Assembly: GCF_027570195.1 (NCBI RefSeq)
Contig: NZ_JAKMUZ010000002.1
Location: 143,903-207,902, forward strand
DNA from: Corynebacterium yonathiae
GTDB taxonomy: Bacteria; Actinomycetota; Actinomycetes; Mycobacteriales; Mycobacteriaceae
Length of the DNA: 64,000 bases
Reading direction: 5' to 3'
Of the stretch, positions 18,290 to 26,823 are shown piece by piece. The position numbers and the translations under genes are program-made. Numbering within the stretch: the stretch's first letter is position 1; each line of letters begins with the position of its first letter. The notes under the pieces are model-generated. The model ran no database searches. It was not told the origin of the DNA and was given only the letters and a program-made list of their open reading frames with translations.

Positions 18290-18664
18290 TTACTCTTCTT
18301 CGTGGTCGATGATGTCGTGTTTGGCCTCAATCGGCCGAGCCGTGCCGCTGGAGACCTGTGGTGGGTGTGTCTGGCCATAAAGCTGCCGATTCATGGCCGG
18401 CTTGTACACGTTCTTTTCGCGCTTGTCTTTCTTTTCTCCCCGGCCGTTGCCAATTACCACGGCGATCCATGGGAGGGGAAAGGTCACGCCCACCACGATG
18501 GCGGCCAGTAGCCACCAATGCATATAGAGGAAAACGCCTGCTATGAGCAAGGAAGGAACGCGCAAGAACTGGAAGATTCCGTACTGAATTTCGCGGCGCT
18601 TGCGATCCTGGCCAGGCGTGAGCTTGGCATCTGTGATGAGGTAGCGCTCTTTTTTGCCAAACAA
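18290..18664 (-). CDS. DUF3099 domain-containing membrane protein
   Basis: This 124-residue protein has a basic N-terminus (FGKKERYLITDAKLTPGQDRKRRE), two hydrophobic helices (about 31-50 and 52-75) joined by a short turn, and a hydrophilic tail. This is the layout of the actinobacterial DUF3099 family, whose function is unknown. The only start available is a TTG at 18664, preceded by a TCTAGG sequence; the start is therefore uncertain. It ends 15 bp before the methyltransferase gene. In C. glutamicum a homologous small gene also lies between sigB and sigA. Confidence 0.7.
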   Translation of the reverse strand: MFGKKERYLITDAKLTPGQDRKRREIQYGIFQFLRVPSLLIAGVFLYMHWWLLAAIVVGVTFPLPWIAVVIGNGRGEKKDKREKNVYKPAMNRQLYGQTHPPQVSSGTARPIEAKHDIIDHEEE

Positions 18665-18801
18665 CCTAGACCCAGCTCCCCTCGTGTGAAGCGGAGATCC
18701 CTCGATAAGGGGAGAGGGGTGCAGCGGCTAGCATGCATGACGTGTACATGTTCTCCAAGGGTAGACGCATGACTCGCAAAGTTCGATGCCGATGCGGCAA
18801 A

Positions 18802-19053
18802 ATGGAGCACGTGACTACGACTACGAAGACAATTGAACGGCCAGATATTCGTGAAGACACTTCGACGACGGATAATGACACGCCGAAGTTCTTCCATTAC
18901 GTCAAAAAGGATCACATCCTCGATTCCGCAGTGAACGGCAAATACGTCGTTGCGCTGTGTGGCGAGACCTTCCCGGTGACCAAGCAGGCAAAGCCGGGTT
19001 CTCCGGTATGCCCCGATTGTGAGCGCGTTTATAAGGGTCTGCGCCGCAAGTGA
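18802..19053 (+). CDS. DUF3039 domain-containing zinc-ribbon-like protein
   Basis: This small protein (83 residues from ATG 18802; GTG 18811 also possible) has the DUF3039 pattern: a TKTIERPDIREDT segment, FFHYVKKDHI and a CxxCxx-type pair. The cysteines are in ALCGETFPV and SPVCPDCERVYK, suggesting one zinc site. The frame stays open upstream to 18733 but that part includes Met/Cys-rich residues not expected in the family. Its TGA overlaps the GTG of the following helicase (GTGA), so the two are translationally coupled. The function is unknown; coupling suggests it works with the helicase. Confidence 0.8.
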   Translation: MEHVTTTTKTIERPDIREDTSTTDNDTPKFFHYVKKDHILDSAVNGKYVVALCGETFPVTKQAKPGSPVCPDCERVYKGLRRK

Positions 19054-20816
19054 GGACCTTTAAGAAGACGAACCTCCGCGCCTGGCAGCAATCCGCGCTC
19101 GATAAATTCCTCGCCACTAAACCGCAGGATTTTATGGCGGTGGCGACCCCAGGCGCCGGAAAAACCACCTTCGCGCTGCGCATTGCCACCGAGCTCATGG
19201 AAGACCGCACGGTCGAGCGCGTCATTGTGGTCGTGCCGACCGAGCACCTCAAAACTCAGTGGTCTAGCGCTGCCGCCCGGGTAGGTCTGGCTTTGGATCC
19301 CGCGTTTAGCAATTCCTCCGCGGTCAATCCTTCGATGGATGGCATCGTGGTGACCTATGCACAGGTAGGAATGCACCCCTTTAAACACCGCGCGGTGGCT
19401 TCTGCTCGGCGCACGTTGGTGATCCTGGATGAGATTCACCACGCCGGTGATGCCAAGAGCTGGGGCGATGGTGTCAAGGAAGCCTACGACGATGTCAACC
19501 ATCGCTTGGCGCTTACCGGTACGCCTTTCCGCTCCGATGATTCGCCAATTCCATTCGTCCAGTACGTCGACGATGGGGAGGGCCACAAGGTCTCTCGCTC
19601 GGACCACACTTATGGCTATGGCGATGCGCTTGCCGACGGCGTCGTGCGCCCCGTTGTCTTCCTTTCTTACTCCGGCGAGGCCCGCTGGCGGGATTCGGCT
19701 GGCGAGGAACATGCCGCCCGCCTGGGCGACATTATGAATGCGGAGCAAACCGCCCGTGCCTGGCGCACCGCGTTGGACCCCAAGGGCGAGTGGATTCCTG
19801 CTGTGCTGCAGGCAGCGCATACCCGTTTGATGCAAATGCGGCGCAATATGCCGGATGCCGGCGGACTCGTGCTGGCATCGGATACGACAACCGCACGCGC
19901 GTATGCCAAGATCCTCAAGCAACTTTCCAATACGCCGGTGTCGGTGATTTTGTCTGATGACCCCGGTTCCTCAGACCGCATCCAGGAATTTTCTGAGTCC
20001 ACCGATGAGTGGATGGTGGCGGTGCGCATGGTATCTGAGGGCGTGGACGTCCCGCGCTTGGCGGTAGGCGTTTATGCGACGTCCGCCTCGACCCCGCTGT
20101 TTTTCGCCCAGGCCATCGGCCGCTTCGTGCGCTCTCGCATGCCGGGCGAAACCGCTTCCGTTTTCCTTCCTTCGGTGCCTGTCTTGCTGGGCTTGGCAGA
20201 AAATATGGAAAAGTCCCGCGATCACGTGTTGGGTGAGGAAAAGCCGGACAAGGAAGGCTGGGACGATGAACTGCTAGAGCAGGCGAATCAGAAGAAGACC
20301 GAACCGGACATGCTGGAGAAGTCTTATGAGTCGCTAGGCGCCGAGGCTGAATTCTCCGGACTGCTCTATAACGGTTCCCAGTTCAACACTGGGGACATGA
20401 CTACCGATGAAGAAGCCGACTTCCTTGGTATTCCCGGGCTGCTCGATGCGGACCAAGTCAAGGACTTGCTGCGCAAGAAGCAATCCGAGGAAATGGACCG
20501 TCGCGAGGCGGAGGAAAAGGCGCGGCGCGCGGCTGAGGCCGAGGAAGCTCACCGTCGCAAGCTTTATGGCATGGACTATGCGCCGGCCTCGCGGAAGAAG
20601 GCTGTGGAGGCGGAGTCAAGCGATACCGGGGTCGTCGATGAGCTAGGTCAGCTGCGCAAGGAACTTAACACGGTAGTATCCATCGCCGCCCAGCGCTCCG
20701 GACGCCCGCATGGTGCTATCCATACCGAGGTCCGCAAGGCCTGTGGCGGCCCGCCCACCGCGCTGTGCAATGCCGACCAGCTACGCGAGCGCATCGAATA
20801 CCTGCGCAAGTGGTAG
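19050..20816 (+). CDS. DEAD/DEAH-box (SF2) helicase, DUF3039-linked
   Basis: This 588-residue SF2 helicase has LRAWQQSALDKF (Q-like motif, about 9-20), Walker A ATPGAGKTT (about 32-40), DEIHHAGD motif II (about 130), LTGTPFRSDD motif III (about 156), and SEGVDVPRL plus QAIGRFVRS motifs V and VI (about 335-360). It resembles restriction-type or XPB/RecG-like cores rather than RNA helicases. The C-terminal third has a Glu/Lys/Arg-rich coiled coil (about 470-515) and ends in a conserved compact domain (RSGRPHGAIHTEVRKACGG). The GTG start at 19050 overlaps the DUF3039 stop. The substrate is unknown. A 14-bp tandem duplication repeats its last codons after the stop. Confidence 0.82.
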   Translation: MRTFKKTNLRAWQQSALDKFLATKPQDFMAVATPGAGKTTFALRIATELMEDRTVERVIVVVPTEHLKTQWSSAAARVGLALDPAFSNSSAVNPSMDGIVVTYAQVGMHPFKHRAVASARRTLVILDEIHHAGDAKSWGDGVKEAYDDVNHRLALTGTPFRSDDSPIPFVQYVDDGEGHKVSRSDHTYGYGDALADGVVRPVVFLSYSGEARWRDSAGEEHAARLGDIMNAEQTARAWRTALDPKGEWIPAVLQAAHTRLMQMRRNMPDAGGLVLASDTTTARAYAKILKQLSNTPVSVILSDDPGSSDRIQEFSESTDEWMVAVRMVSEGVDVPRLAVGVYATSASTPLFFAQAIGRFVRSRMPGETASVFLPSVPVLLGLAENMEKSRDHVLGEEKPDKEGWDDELLEQANQKKTEPDMLEKSYESLGAEAEFSGLLYNGSQFNTGDMTTDEEADFLGIPGLLDADQVKDLLRKKQSEEMDRREAEEKARRAAEAEEAHRRKLYGMDYAPASRKKAVEAESSDTGVVDELGQLRKELNTVVSIAAQRSGRPHGAIHTEVRKACGGPPTALCNADQLRERIEYLRKW

Positions 20817-20832
20817 CTCGCAAGTGGTAGCT
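20805..20832 (+). repeat. 14-bp tandem duplication across a stop codon
   Basis: The unit CGCAAGTGGTAGCT occurs at 20805-20818 and again at 20819-20832. The first copy includes the helicase stop codon TAG at 20814-20816. The second is non-coding. Confidence 0.9.
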
Positions 20833-20865
20833 CGAGTAACTTTGCCGTTGAGGAGCTAGAAATTA

Positions 20866-20890
20866 AGCCCGCACCGAAATGGTGCGGGCT
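20866..20890. terminator. Bidirectional terminator between helicase and sigA
   Basis: A 10-bp perfect stem AGCCCGCACC (20866-20875) with its complement (20881-20890) and a GAAAT loop is followed by a T-rich stretch. It ends both the helicase and the convergent sigA transcripts. Confidence 0.88.
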
Positions 20891-20914
20891 CTATTTCTCG
20901 TGCGGTTGCAGTGA

Positions 20915-22375
20915 TTAGTCGAGGTAATCGCGCAGAACCTGAGAACGAGACGGGTGGCGCAGCTTCGACATGGTCTTGGACTCGATCTGGCGAATGCGCT
21001 CGCGGGTAACCCCGTAGACTTGACCGATCTCGTCTAAAGTGCGCGGCATGCCGTCGGTCAGGCCGAAGCGCAGACGAACCACACCAGCTTCTCGCTCGGA
21101 TAGGGTAGTCAGCACGTCTTGGAGCTGATCTTGCAGCAAGGTAAAGGATACGGCGTCGACCGCAATGACAGCCTCGGAGTCCTCGATGAAGTCGCCCAAC
21201 TGCGAATCGCCTTCGTCACCGATGGTCTGATCCAAGGAAATGGGCTCGCGGGCGTACTGCTGGATTTCGAGCACCTTTTCCTCGGTGATATCCATCTCCT
21301 TTGCCAGCTCTTGCGGGGTGGGCTCGCGGCCCAGGTCCTGCAGAAGCTCGCGCTGGATGCGGCCCAGCTTGTTGATGACTTCCACCATGTGCACCGGGAT
21401 GCGGATGGTACGGGCCTGGTCTGCCATAGCGCGGGTAATGGCCTGGCGGATCCACCAGGTGGCGTAGGTAGAGAACTTATAGCCCTTGGTGTAGTCGAAT
21501 TTCTCTACGGCGCGGATGAGACCCAAGTTGCCTTCCTGAATGAGGTCCAAGAAAGCCATGCCGCGGCCGGTGTAGCGCTTAGCCAAGGAAACCACCAGGC
21601 GCAGGTTGGCCTCCAGCAGGTGGTTTTTGGCCTTGCGGCCATCGCGAGCGATGCTGCGCAGGTCGCGCTTTTCCATAGGGGAGAGCTTGGCAGCCTTATC
21701 GCCTTCGGCGCGGGCTTTTTCCATCTCATCCATGCGGTGCTGCGCGTACAGGCCGGCCTCAATGCGCTTGGCTAGGGAAACCTCCTGCTCGGCGTTGAGG
21801 AGGGCCACCTTACCAATCTGCTTGAGGTAGGCGCGTACGGAGTCAGCAGAAGCGGTTAGTTGGGCATCCTTGCGCGCCTGGCGCAGCGCCGCGGATTCTT
21901 CCTCATCCCAGACGGAGGAGGAGTCTTCCTCTTCTTCCTCATCGTCTTCGTCCAAGTCCTCTTCGAGGTCATCGTCCTCGAGGTCTTCACCGGCTTCGAA
22001 GTCATCATCATCTTCGATATCCGCATTGGTGGGATCGAAGTCGACGTTCTCGTCGCGCTCGTCCTCCTCGAGCTCGTCATCTACCTCCGGCTGTGCCTGC
22101 TTCTCGGACTCTGCCGGGGACTCCTGCTTTTTCGCCGCGGATTTCCGGACCGTCTTCTTGGTGGCCTTCTTGGCAGACTTCTTAGTGGTCTTCTTGGCCG
22201 ACTTTTTAGTGGTCTTCTTGGCTGTTTTCTTAGCGGTCTTTTTCGCCGTCTTCTTAGCCGTCTTTTTCGCAGTTTTCTTTGCCGTCTTCTTGGCGGTCTT
22301 CTTTGCAGGAGTAGATGCCTCAGCGGCGTTTTCGCCCTCGCCGAGTGCCTGGTCTGAAGATTCAGTGGCTGCCAC
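20915..22375 (-). CDS. sigA: Primary RNA polymerase sigma factor SigA
   Basis: This 486-residue protein is the housekeeping sigma-70 factor. Residues about 22-75 are a lysine-rich AKKT tandem repeat and about 95-160 are almost entirely acidic, before regions 1.2 ([20 protein letters not shown]), 2 ([43 protein letters not shown]), 3 and 4 ([34 protein letters not shown]). The GTG at 22375 is the likely start. A TATACT -10 box at 22519-22524 (minus strand) would give a leader of about 140 nt. The variable, strongly charged N-terminus is common in actinobacterial SigA and is not needed for promoter recognition. Confidence 0.97.
   Translation of the reverse strand: MAATESSDQALGEGENAAEASTPAKKTAKKTAKKTAKKTAKKTAKKTAKKTAKKTTKKSAKKTTKKSAKKATKKTVRKSAAKKQESPAESEKQAQPEVDDELEEDERDENVDFDPTNADIEDDDDFEAGEDLEDDDLEEDLDEDDEEEEEDSSSVWDEEESAALRQARKDAQLTASADSVRAYLKQIGKVALLNAEQEVSLAKRIEAGLYAQHRMDEMEKARAEGDKAAKLSPMEKRDLRSIARDGRKAKNHLLEANLRLVVSLAKRYTGRGMAFLDLIQEGNLGLIRAVEKFDYTKGYKFSTYATWWIRQAITRAMADQARTIRIPVHMVEVINKLGRIQRELLQDLGREPTPQELAKEMDITEEKVLEIQQYAREPISLDQTIGDEGDSQLGDFIEDSEAVIAVDAVSFTLLQDQLQDVLTTLSEREAGVVRLRFGLTDGMPRTLDEIGQVYGVTRERIRQIESKTMSKLRHPSRSQVLRDYLD
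22150..22312 (-). repeat. Degenerate 12-bp (AKKT) tandem repeats in sigA
   Basis: The coding region repeats a 12-bp unit encoding Ala-Lys-Lys-Thr about eight times almost perfectly. Ser/Thr/Ala variants of the same unit follow. The underlying codons vary, so the repeat is better conserved in protein than in DNA. Confidence 0.85.
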
Positions 22376-22574
22376 GTACGCCCTTTCGACTTGCTTTTTG
22401 ATTGAAACAGCTCAGTGCGCCCTTGTCGGGCGCTCGTGCATCAATGTGATGTTAACGCGTTGTGGTCTTATGCAGGCCAGACGCGCCCTAGAGCTATTTA
22501 ACTTAGGATCGACCGCCCAGTATAGAGGATCTTTCCTTTCTGCCGGTGGATAGGGTCACCCACAGGGTGCGCAT

Positions 22575-23333
22575 TTACGGTTTCAAACCGTTTACTGCCG
22601 CCATTGCGGCGCCGACAATTCCTGCGCGATTGCGCAGTTGTGCAGGCATAACAGGGGTATCAATGTCAAGGTGGGGTCCCCATTTTTCAAACTTGCGCGA
22701 GATTCCACCCCCGATGAGGAAAGCCTGCGGGTTGAACAGCTTTTCATATTCCGCAAGAACCTTGTTGAGACGCTTTGTCCATTGTTTGTATTTGAGGTCT
22801 TCGCGGTCCTTTACGGCCGAAGACGCAAGCTTTTCAGCTTCATCGTCGCCCACGATCATGTGTCCCAGTTCAGTATTAGGAAAAAGTTGGCCATCTAAAA
22901 AGAAAGCCGAGCCGATGCCGGTGCCGAGCGTTAGGAAGATAACGGAGCCTTGCTTGGCGATGCCCTCTCCGTAGGCAACCTCTGCTAGGCCCGCCGCGTC
23001 GGCGTCGTTTAGCACAGCAAAATCTGCATCTAAGTAGTCGGCAAATAGCTCTGTGGTCTTGACCCCAATCCAGTCCTTGGAAATATTCGCAGCGGTCTCG
23101 ACTTCTTGATTGCGAACCACGGAAGGCAGGGTGATGCCGACGGGACCGTCCCACTGCTTTTCCCGCACGATTTGAGCTACTACCTTGGCGACATCATGCG
23201 GCGTAGATGGCTGGGGGGTGGCGATTTTCATACGCTCGCCCACGAACTCGCCGGTGGCAAGGTCCACCTCAGCGCCTTTAATGCCGGAACCGCCGATATC
23301 GATGCCAAAGGAATGGCCAGAAAGTGTAGTCAT
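22575..23333 (-). CDS. ppgK: Polyphosphate glucokinase PpgK (ROK family)
   Basis: This 252-residue enzyme phosphorylates glucose using polyphosphate or ATP. The N-terminal phosphate-binding loop [12 protein letters not shown] is at residues 9-20 and the second ROK motif [15 protein letters not shown] at about 138-152. The ATG at 23333 is chosen because it starts the conserved domain; the open frame upstream to 23666 is antisense to suhB. No Shine-Dalgarno is present. A TAGACT box (23341-23346, minus strand) ends 7 nt before the ATG, so the mRNA is probably leaderless. It is divergent from suhB with 34 bp between the two start codons. Confidence 0.94.
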   Translation of the reverse strand: MTTLSGHSFGIDIGGSGIKGAEVDLATGEFVGERMKIATPQPSTPHDVAKVVAQIVREKQWDGPVGITLPSVVRNQEVETAANISKDWIGVKTTELFADYLDADFAVLNDADAAGLAEVAYGEGIAKQGSVIFLTLGTGIGSAFFLDGQLFPNTELGHMIVGDDEAEKLASSAVKDREDLKYKQWTKRLNKVLAEYEKLFNPQAFLIGGGISRKFEKWGPHLDIDTPVMPAQLRNRAGIVGAAMAAVNGLKP

Positions 23334-23367
23334 GCCCGACAGTCTAGAAGAAGGCACAATAGTTGGC
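23334..23367. promoter_or_regulatory. 34-bp divergent leaderless promoter region ppgK/suhB
   Basis: On the minus strand TAGACT (23341-23346) stands 7 nt before the ppgK ATG. On the plus strand CACAAT (23355-23360) stands 7 nt before the suhB ATG. No Shine-Dalgarno exists for either gene, and each -35 region must lie inside the other gene's coding sequence. Confidence 0.6.
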
Positions 23368-24219
23368 ATGACTGAGCAGATCGATTTTCTCCAATTGCGA
23401 GATTTTGCCGTCTCTACTGCCAAGCGCGCAGCCGAATTGATTACCTCGCGGCGCGCAGAACTTGTAGCCGGTGATGGTATCGCGGCGCATACCCAGACCA
23501 AGTCCAGCAACGTCGACCCGGTAACGGAAGTCGATACCGCTGCAGAGGATTTCATCGCCACCACCATTCGCACCGCACGTCCAGGGGATGGAATTTTTGG
23601 GGAAGAAGGCTCCAATGTGGACTCCACCAGCGGTGTTACCTGGATTGTGGATCCGATTGATGGCACTGTGAATTTCCTCTACGGAGTGCCAGACTTTGCA
23701 GTTTCCATCGGTGCGGAATATCAGGGGCGCCTAGTAGCTGGCGCGGTGGTCAACGTGGCACGTGGGCGCACTTATGCAGCCGCGGCCGGACAAGGGGCCA
23801 CGGTTACCGGTCCAGACGAAAAGCCCCACCTGCTTCGCTGTGGCCAAACATCAGATCCCGCGTTGGCCTTGGTAGCTACCGGCTTCGGCTACGGTTCCCA
23901 AAGAAGGGCAGCGCAAGCACAACTGCTTACTAAACTTTTGCTCGAAGTGCGTGATATCCGCCGTATTGGCGCTGCCGCGTTGGACTTGTGCCGCGTGGCT
24001 GAGGGCACTGTCGACGCTTACTTTGAGCACGGTATTAATGCCTGGGATTTTGCCGCCGGGGCAATTATTGCCCGCGAGGCAGGTGCGGTGGTGCACCATC
24101 CTGGCTTTGATAAAGGTTCCGCTCAAGGTGAGCTCACATGGGCTGCGGGGGCAGATTTGGCCCCCGCCTTTGAAAAGCTTTTAGCAGCACACGGCGCTAC
24201 GGGCGCGTTGCGGGGGTAA
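23368..24219 (+). CDS. suhB: Inositol monophosphatase family protein
   Basis: This 283-residue Mg2+-dependent phosphatase has the family motifs GEEGSN (about 74-79), the metal-binding [12 protein letters not shown] (about 93-104) and the C-terminal [14 protein letters not shown] (about 227-240). It hydrolyses inositol-1-phosphate or a related sugar phosphate; free inositol feeds PIM and mycothiol synthesis. The ATG at 23368 is chosen because the domain begins there and a leaderless-type -10 box precedes it; the frame extends to 23185 but overlaps ppgK antisense. SuhB/ppgK adjacency is conserved in C. glutamicum. Confidence 0.92.
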   Translation: MTEQIDFLQLRDFAVSTAKRAAELITSRRAELVAGDGIAAHTQTKSSNVDPVTEVDTAAEDFIATTIRTARPGDGIFGEEGSNVDSTSGVTWIVDPIDGTVNFLYGVPDFAVSIGAEYQGRLVAGAVVNVARGRTYAAAAGQGATVTGPDEKPHLLRCGQTSDPALALVATGFGYGSQRRAAQAQLLTKLLLEVRDIRRIGAAALDLCRVAEGTVDAYFEHGINAWDFAAGAIIAREAGAVVHHPGFDKGSAQGELTWAAGADLAPAFEKLLAAHGATGALRG

Positions 24220-24330
24220 AAGTTTCTCGCGCCGGCGAGCGGTGAGATGACATCTAGCCATTTGTGCTTTACTATGCGCGATCGATAAAACCCATTCCTT
24301 AAAGCAACTTGACCATAAGGGGCGTGCATT

Positions 24331-24621
24331 ATGGCCACCGATTATGACGCACCGCGCCGCCGCGCGGAAGATGAACTCGAAACTGATTCCTTAGAAGGAC
24401 TCAAAGCCGCGGAGAGCGACAACAACGGCATGGATGATGACGGAGAAATTGTCGAAGCCTTCCAGCCGCCATCGGTCGATCTCACCGGTGAGGAACTTAA
24501 TGTTGAGGTAGTACCTCGTCAGGAAAACGAGTTCACCTGCGCATCTTGTTTCCTTGTGCAGTCCAATAAGCGCTACTCCCACGATGAGGACGGCCAGCCT
24601 ATCTGTAAGGATTGTGCCTAA
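24331..24621 (+). CDS. DUF4193 domain-containing protein
   Basis: This 96-residue protein has the strict DUF4193 N-terminus ATDYDAPRR followed by an acidic region, and a C-terminal zinc-ribbon-like part with two CxxC pairs, CASCFL and CKDC. It is found in nearly all actinobacteria and its function is unknown. The size and sequence look complete. The ATG at 24331 is preceded by a possible AAGGGGCG ribosome binding site. It ends at a long hairpin terminator shared with the convergent DUF3093 gene. Confidence 0.9.
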   Translation: MATDYDAPRRRAEDELETDSLEGLKAAESDNNGMDDDGEIVEAFQPPSVDLTGEELNVEVVPRQENEFTCASCFLVQSNKRYSHDEDGQPICKDCA

Positions 24622-24642
24622 AAGGGACACTTGGCAGATACT

Positions 24643-24687
24643 AAACCCCGCACTCGGCAAAAGTTTTTAAAGCCGAATGCGGGGTTT
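24643..24687. terminator. Bidirectional terminator between DUF4193 and DUF3093 genes
   Basis: Arms of 16 bp with one mismatch (24643-24658 and 24672-24687, beginning AAACCCCGCA) enclose a 13-nt A/T-rich loop. A TTGTTTT run follows. This is one of the longest terminators in the window. Confidence 0.9.
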
Positions 24688-24737
24688 GTTTTCGCCATCA
24701 AAATTACGGTGGCGCTAGGCCATTAAGTCGTTGCGAA

Positions 24738-25274
24738 CTAGTGCTGGTCCGGGACGAAGGCGTGGAGCAAAGCTTCCGGATCCTTTGAGGCGATGAGCCA
24801 ATAAGGAGTATCGTCCTCAGGATCATTGAGCACCATCATGGCGTGTTCATCCACCCAAGCGTGGGAAACCAGGAACGCTGCGGGATCTAACTGCGGGCCC
24901 AGCGCATTGCGTCGCGCAGACTTAGGGACGGTAATAGACCGCGAGACCACATCATTGGGCAGTTGGGCATCTTTGACTGTGAGCCAACGCGTACCATCTG
25001 GGTCGCGCTCTACCTTGACAACTGTATTGGACCACGTAATTAGTACCCAGACGGCGATAGCGCCAAGCAATACCGCGGGAATAACAATCCACCACACGGA
25101 GCGGTTAAGGCCGGCAGTAGCGGAAGTAAGTGCCACGATGGCGGCTGCGAAAAGCCAAAAGTACCAAGGGACCCACTGGCGTTCGTGGTAGAGCACCTGA
25201 GGGGCCTCCGTGCCCTGTGCCGAAGCGGCGCTCGAGGGTGTCGGAGTTGCGGAAGTAGCAGATGAATCAGACAC
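24738..25274 (-). CDS. DUF3093 domain-containing membrane protein
   Basis: This 178-residue protein has a hydrophilic Ser/Ala/Thr-rich N-terminus, two transmembrane helices (about 38-55 and 60-82) and a soluble C-terminal domain with [27 protein letters not shown]. This is the DUF3093 family of actinobacteria, usually next to dut, as here. No function is known. A TAGACT box (25283-25288, minus strand) stands 8 nt before the GTG at 25274 and no Shine-Dalgarno is seen, so it may be leaderless. It is divergent from dut. Confidence 0.85.
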   Translation of the reverse strand: MSDSSATSATPTPSSAASAQGTEAPQVLYHERQWVPWYFWLFAAAIVALTSATAGLNRSVWWIVIPAVLLGAIAVWVLITWSNTVVKVERDPDGTRWLTVKDAQLPNDVVSRSITVPKSARRNALGPQLDPAAFLVSHAWVDEHAMMVLNDPEDDTPYWLIASKDPEALLHAFVPDQH

Positions 25275-25338
25275 GTCTAGTCAGTCTAGTCCACAGGGGG
25301 CGCAGAATGAACCTCCCAAGGCAGGTAGGATTGGCCAA

Positions 25339-25812
25339 GTGACTGACTCGTTTCCACATTCTCGACCAGAAAGCCCGTTTGGGGACATTAAAGTAAAGCG
25401 TTTGGATAAGGAGCTTCCCCTACCGCACCGTGCCCACCGCGGCGATGCAGGTGCGGACCTCTACGCGGCAGAAACGCTGACCCTGCAACCCGGTGAGCGC
25501 GCTCTCGTCGGCACGGGGATCGCAATTGCGCTGCCGCTAGGAACAGTCGGTTTGATTCATCCACGTTCCGGCCTCGCCGCTAAGCAGGGGCTGTCCGTTG
25601 TCAATACCCCGGGAACTGTGGATGCGGACTACCGCGGGGAGATCAAGGTGTGCCTTATCAACCATGACCGGCATACCCCAATCGAAATCGAGCGCGGTAT
25701 GCGTATCGCCCAGCTCGTGGTTCAGCGCGTAGAGCTGGTTGGTTTTGCTGAGGTTGAAGAATTGGATGACACCGTCCGCGGAGCCGGCGGCTATGGCTCC
25801 ACCGGTGTGTAG
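25339..25812 (+). CDS. dut: Deoxyuridine triphosphatase
   Basis: This 157-residue trimeric dUTPase hydrolyses dUTP to dUMP. Motif 1 is [10 protein letters not shown], motif 2 [10 protein letters not shown], motif 3 [14 protein letters not shown], motif 4 [10 protein letters not shown] and the C-terminal motif 5 [10 protein letters not shown]. The GTG at 25339 is chosen because a TAGGAT box (25326-25331) ends 7 nt upstream, suggesting a leaderless transcript; the frame extends to 25210 into the divergent gene. The N-terminus [15 protein letters not shown] is slightly longer than in other members but plausible. DUF3710 and DUF3159 genes follow and may be read through. Confidence 0.95.
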   Translation: MTDSFPHSRPESPFGDIKVKRLDKELPLPHRAHRGDAGADLYAAETLTLQPGERALVGTGIAIALPLGTVGLIHPRSGLAAKQGLSVVNTPGTVDADYRGEIKVCLINHDRHTPIEIERGMRIAQLVVQRVELVGFAEVEELDDTVRGAGGYGSTGV

Positions 25813-25858
25813 CTAAAGCGATAGAGACTCCACGAAGCTTTTAGGAAGGACGAAAACC

Positions 25859-26806
25859 ATGGGAATTTGGCCCTTTGGAAAGAAGAACAAAGAAGAAAAG
25901 AAGACCCAGGACATGCCTGCGGCAGATAACGAAGAGCCGTCAGCCCCAAAGTCTGCTGGCAAGGAAGCACAGGACTCTTATGCTCCGGTAGAAGATACCG
26001 CAGCAGATGCAGCGGCGGCCTCTGGTAATCAGCCTCGAGAATTCGCCCATGATGCCATTAACGGCCAGACTGGCCCCTTCGATGGCGATTCCGTAGATAT
26101 TGAGACCTTTGACTTCAGCGATTTTTCCATTGGCGTATTGGATCTGGGCTCCCTGCGCATTCCACTTCCTAAGGAATCCCAGGTGCAGGTGGAAATGGGC
26201 GAGCAAGGCCCACGGATGCTGCACATCGTGACCAAGGTAGGACGAATTACTCCGGTAGCCTTCGCCGCTCCACGTAAGCCAGGTCAGTGGGCAGAATCCG
26301 TGGAGGAAATCAAGGAAGGCATGAGCCGCGATGGGCTTAATGTTGCTACCGAACCGGGCCCTTGGGGCGCTGAGGTCGTAGGCAAAAATGACAACGGTCA
26401 GGTACGTGTCATTGGGGCTGATGGTCCTCGCTGGATGCTGCGCATGACCCTAGCAGCACCGTCTGGTATGGAAGCTGAACTAGCAGAACTGGCCCGTGAG
26501 GTAGCTGCGCGTACCTTCGTCTACCGCGGCGAAGATCCCATCTTGGCGGGAAATGCGTTGCCGGTCATCATGCCCGAGCAACTCGTGGAGCAAGTAAAGA
26601 AGGCCATGGACCAGCGTCAGCAGGAACAGCAGGCAGCTGCTAATGCCCAAAACCACCCCGAAAACAATGTGGGCGGCCCAGACCCTGCCGCAGAAGCAGA
26701 GACGGAACAACACCTGCGCGATTTGGGCGGCACCCCACAGGAGGGTGAGAATGGATCGTCCCCGCGGAATCCCGATGAGGGCTCTGCACCTGATAGTCAG
26801 AACTAA
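25859..26806 (+). CDS. DUF3710 domain-containing protein
   Basis: This 315-residue soluble protein has a Lys-rich start (WPFGKKNKEEKK), a long acidic or disordered linker to about residue 75, and the DUF3710 core (about 78-240: VDIETFDFSDFSIGVLDLGSLRIPLP and RWMLRMTLAAPSG). The C-terminal 80 residues are Gln/Glu/Pro-rich and disordered. AGGAAGGAC precedes the ATG. The family is widespread in actinobacteria next to dut and its function is unknown. It is 46 bp after dut and 17 bp before DUF3159, so an operon is likely. Confidence 0.87.
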   Translation: MGIWPFGKKNKEEKKTQDMPAADNEEPSAPKSAGKEAQDSYAPVEDTAADAAAASGNQPREFAHDAINGQTGPFDGDSVDIETFDFSDFSIGVLDLGSLRIPLPKESQVQVEMGEQGPRMLHIVTKVGRITPVAFAAPRKPGQWAESVEEIKEGMSRDGLNVATEPGPWGAEVVGKNDNGQVRVIGADGPRWMLRMTLAAPSGMEAELAELAREVAARTFVYRGEDPILAGNALPVIMPEQLVEQVKKAMDQRQQEQQAAANAQNHPENNVGGPDPAAEAETEQHLRDLGGTPQEGENGSSPRNPDEGSAPDSQN

Positions 26807-26823
26807 ACAAAGCAGTAAACCAC

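Noticed and set aside
22150..22312. Regular repeats that might look like a CRISPR array
   Set aside because: They are 12-bp in-frame units without unique spacers, all inside sigA coding sequence.
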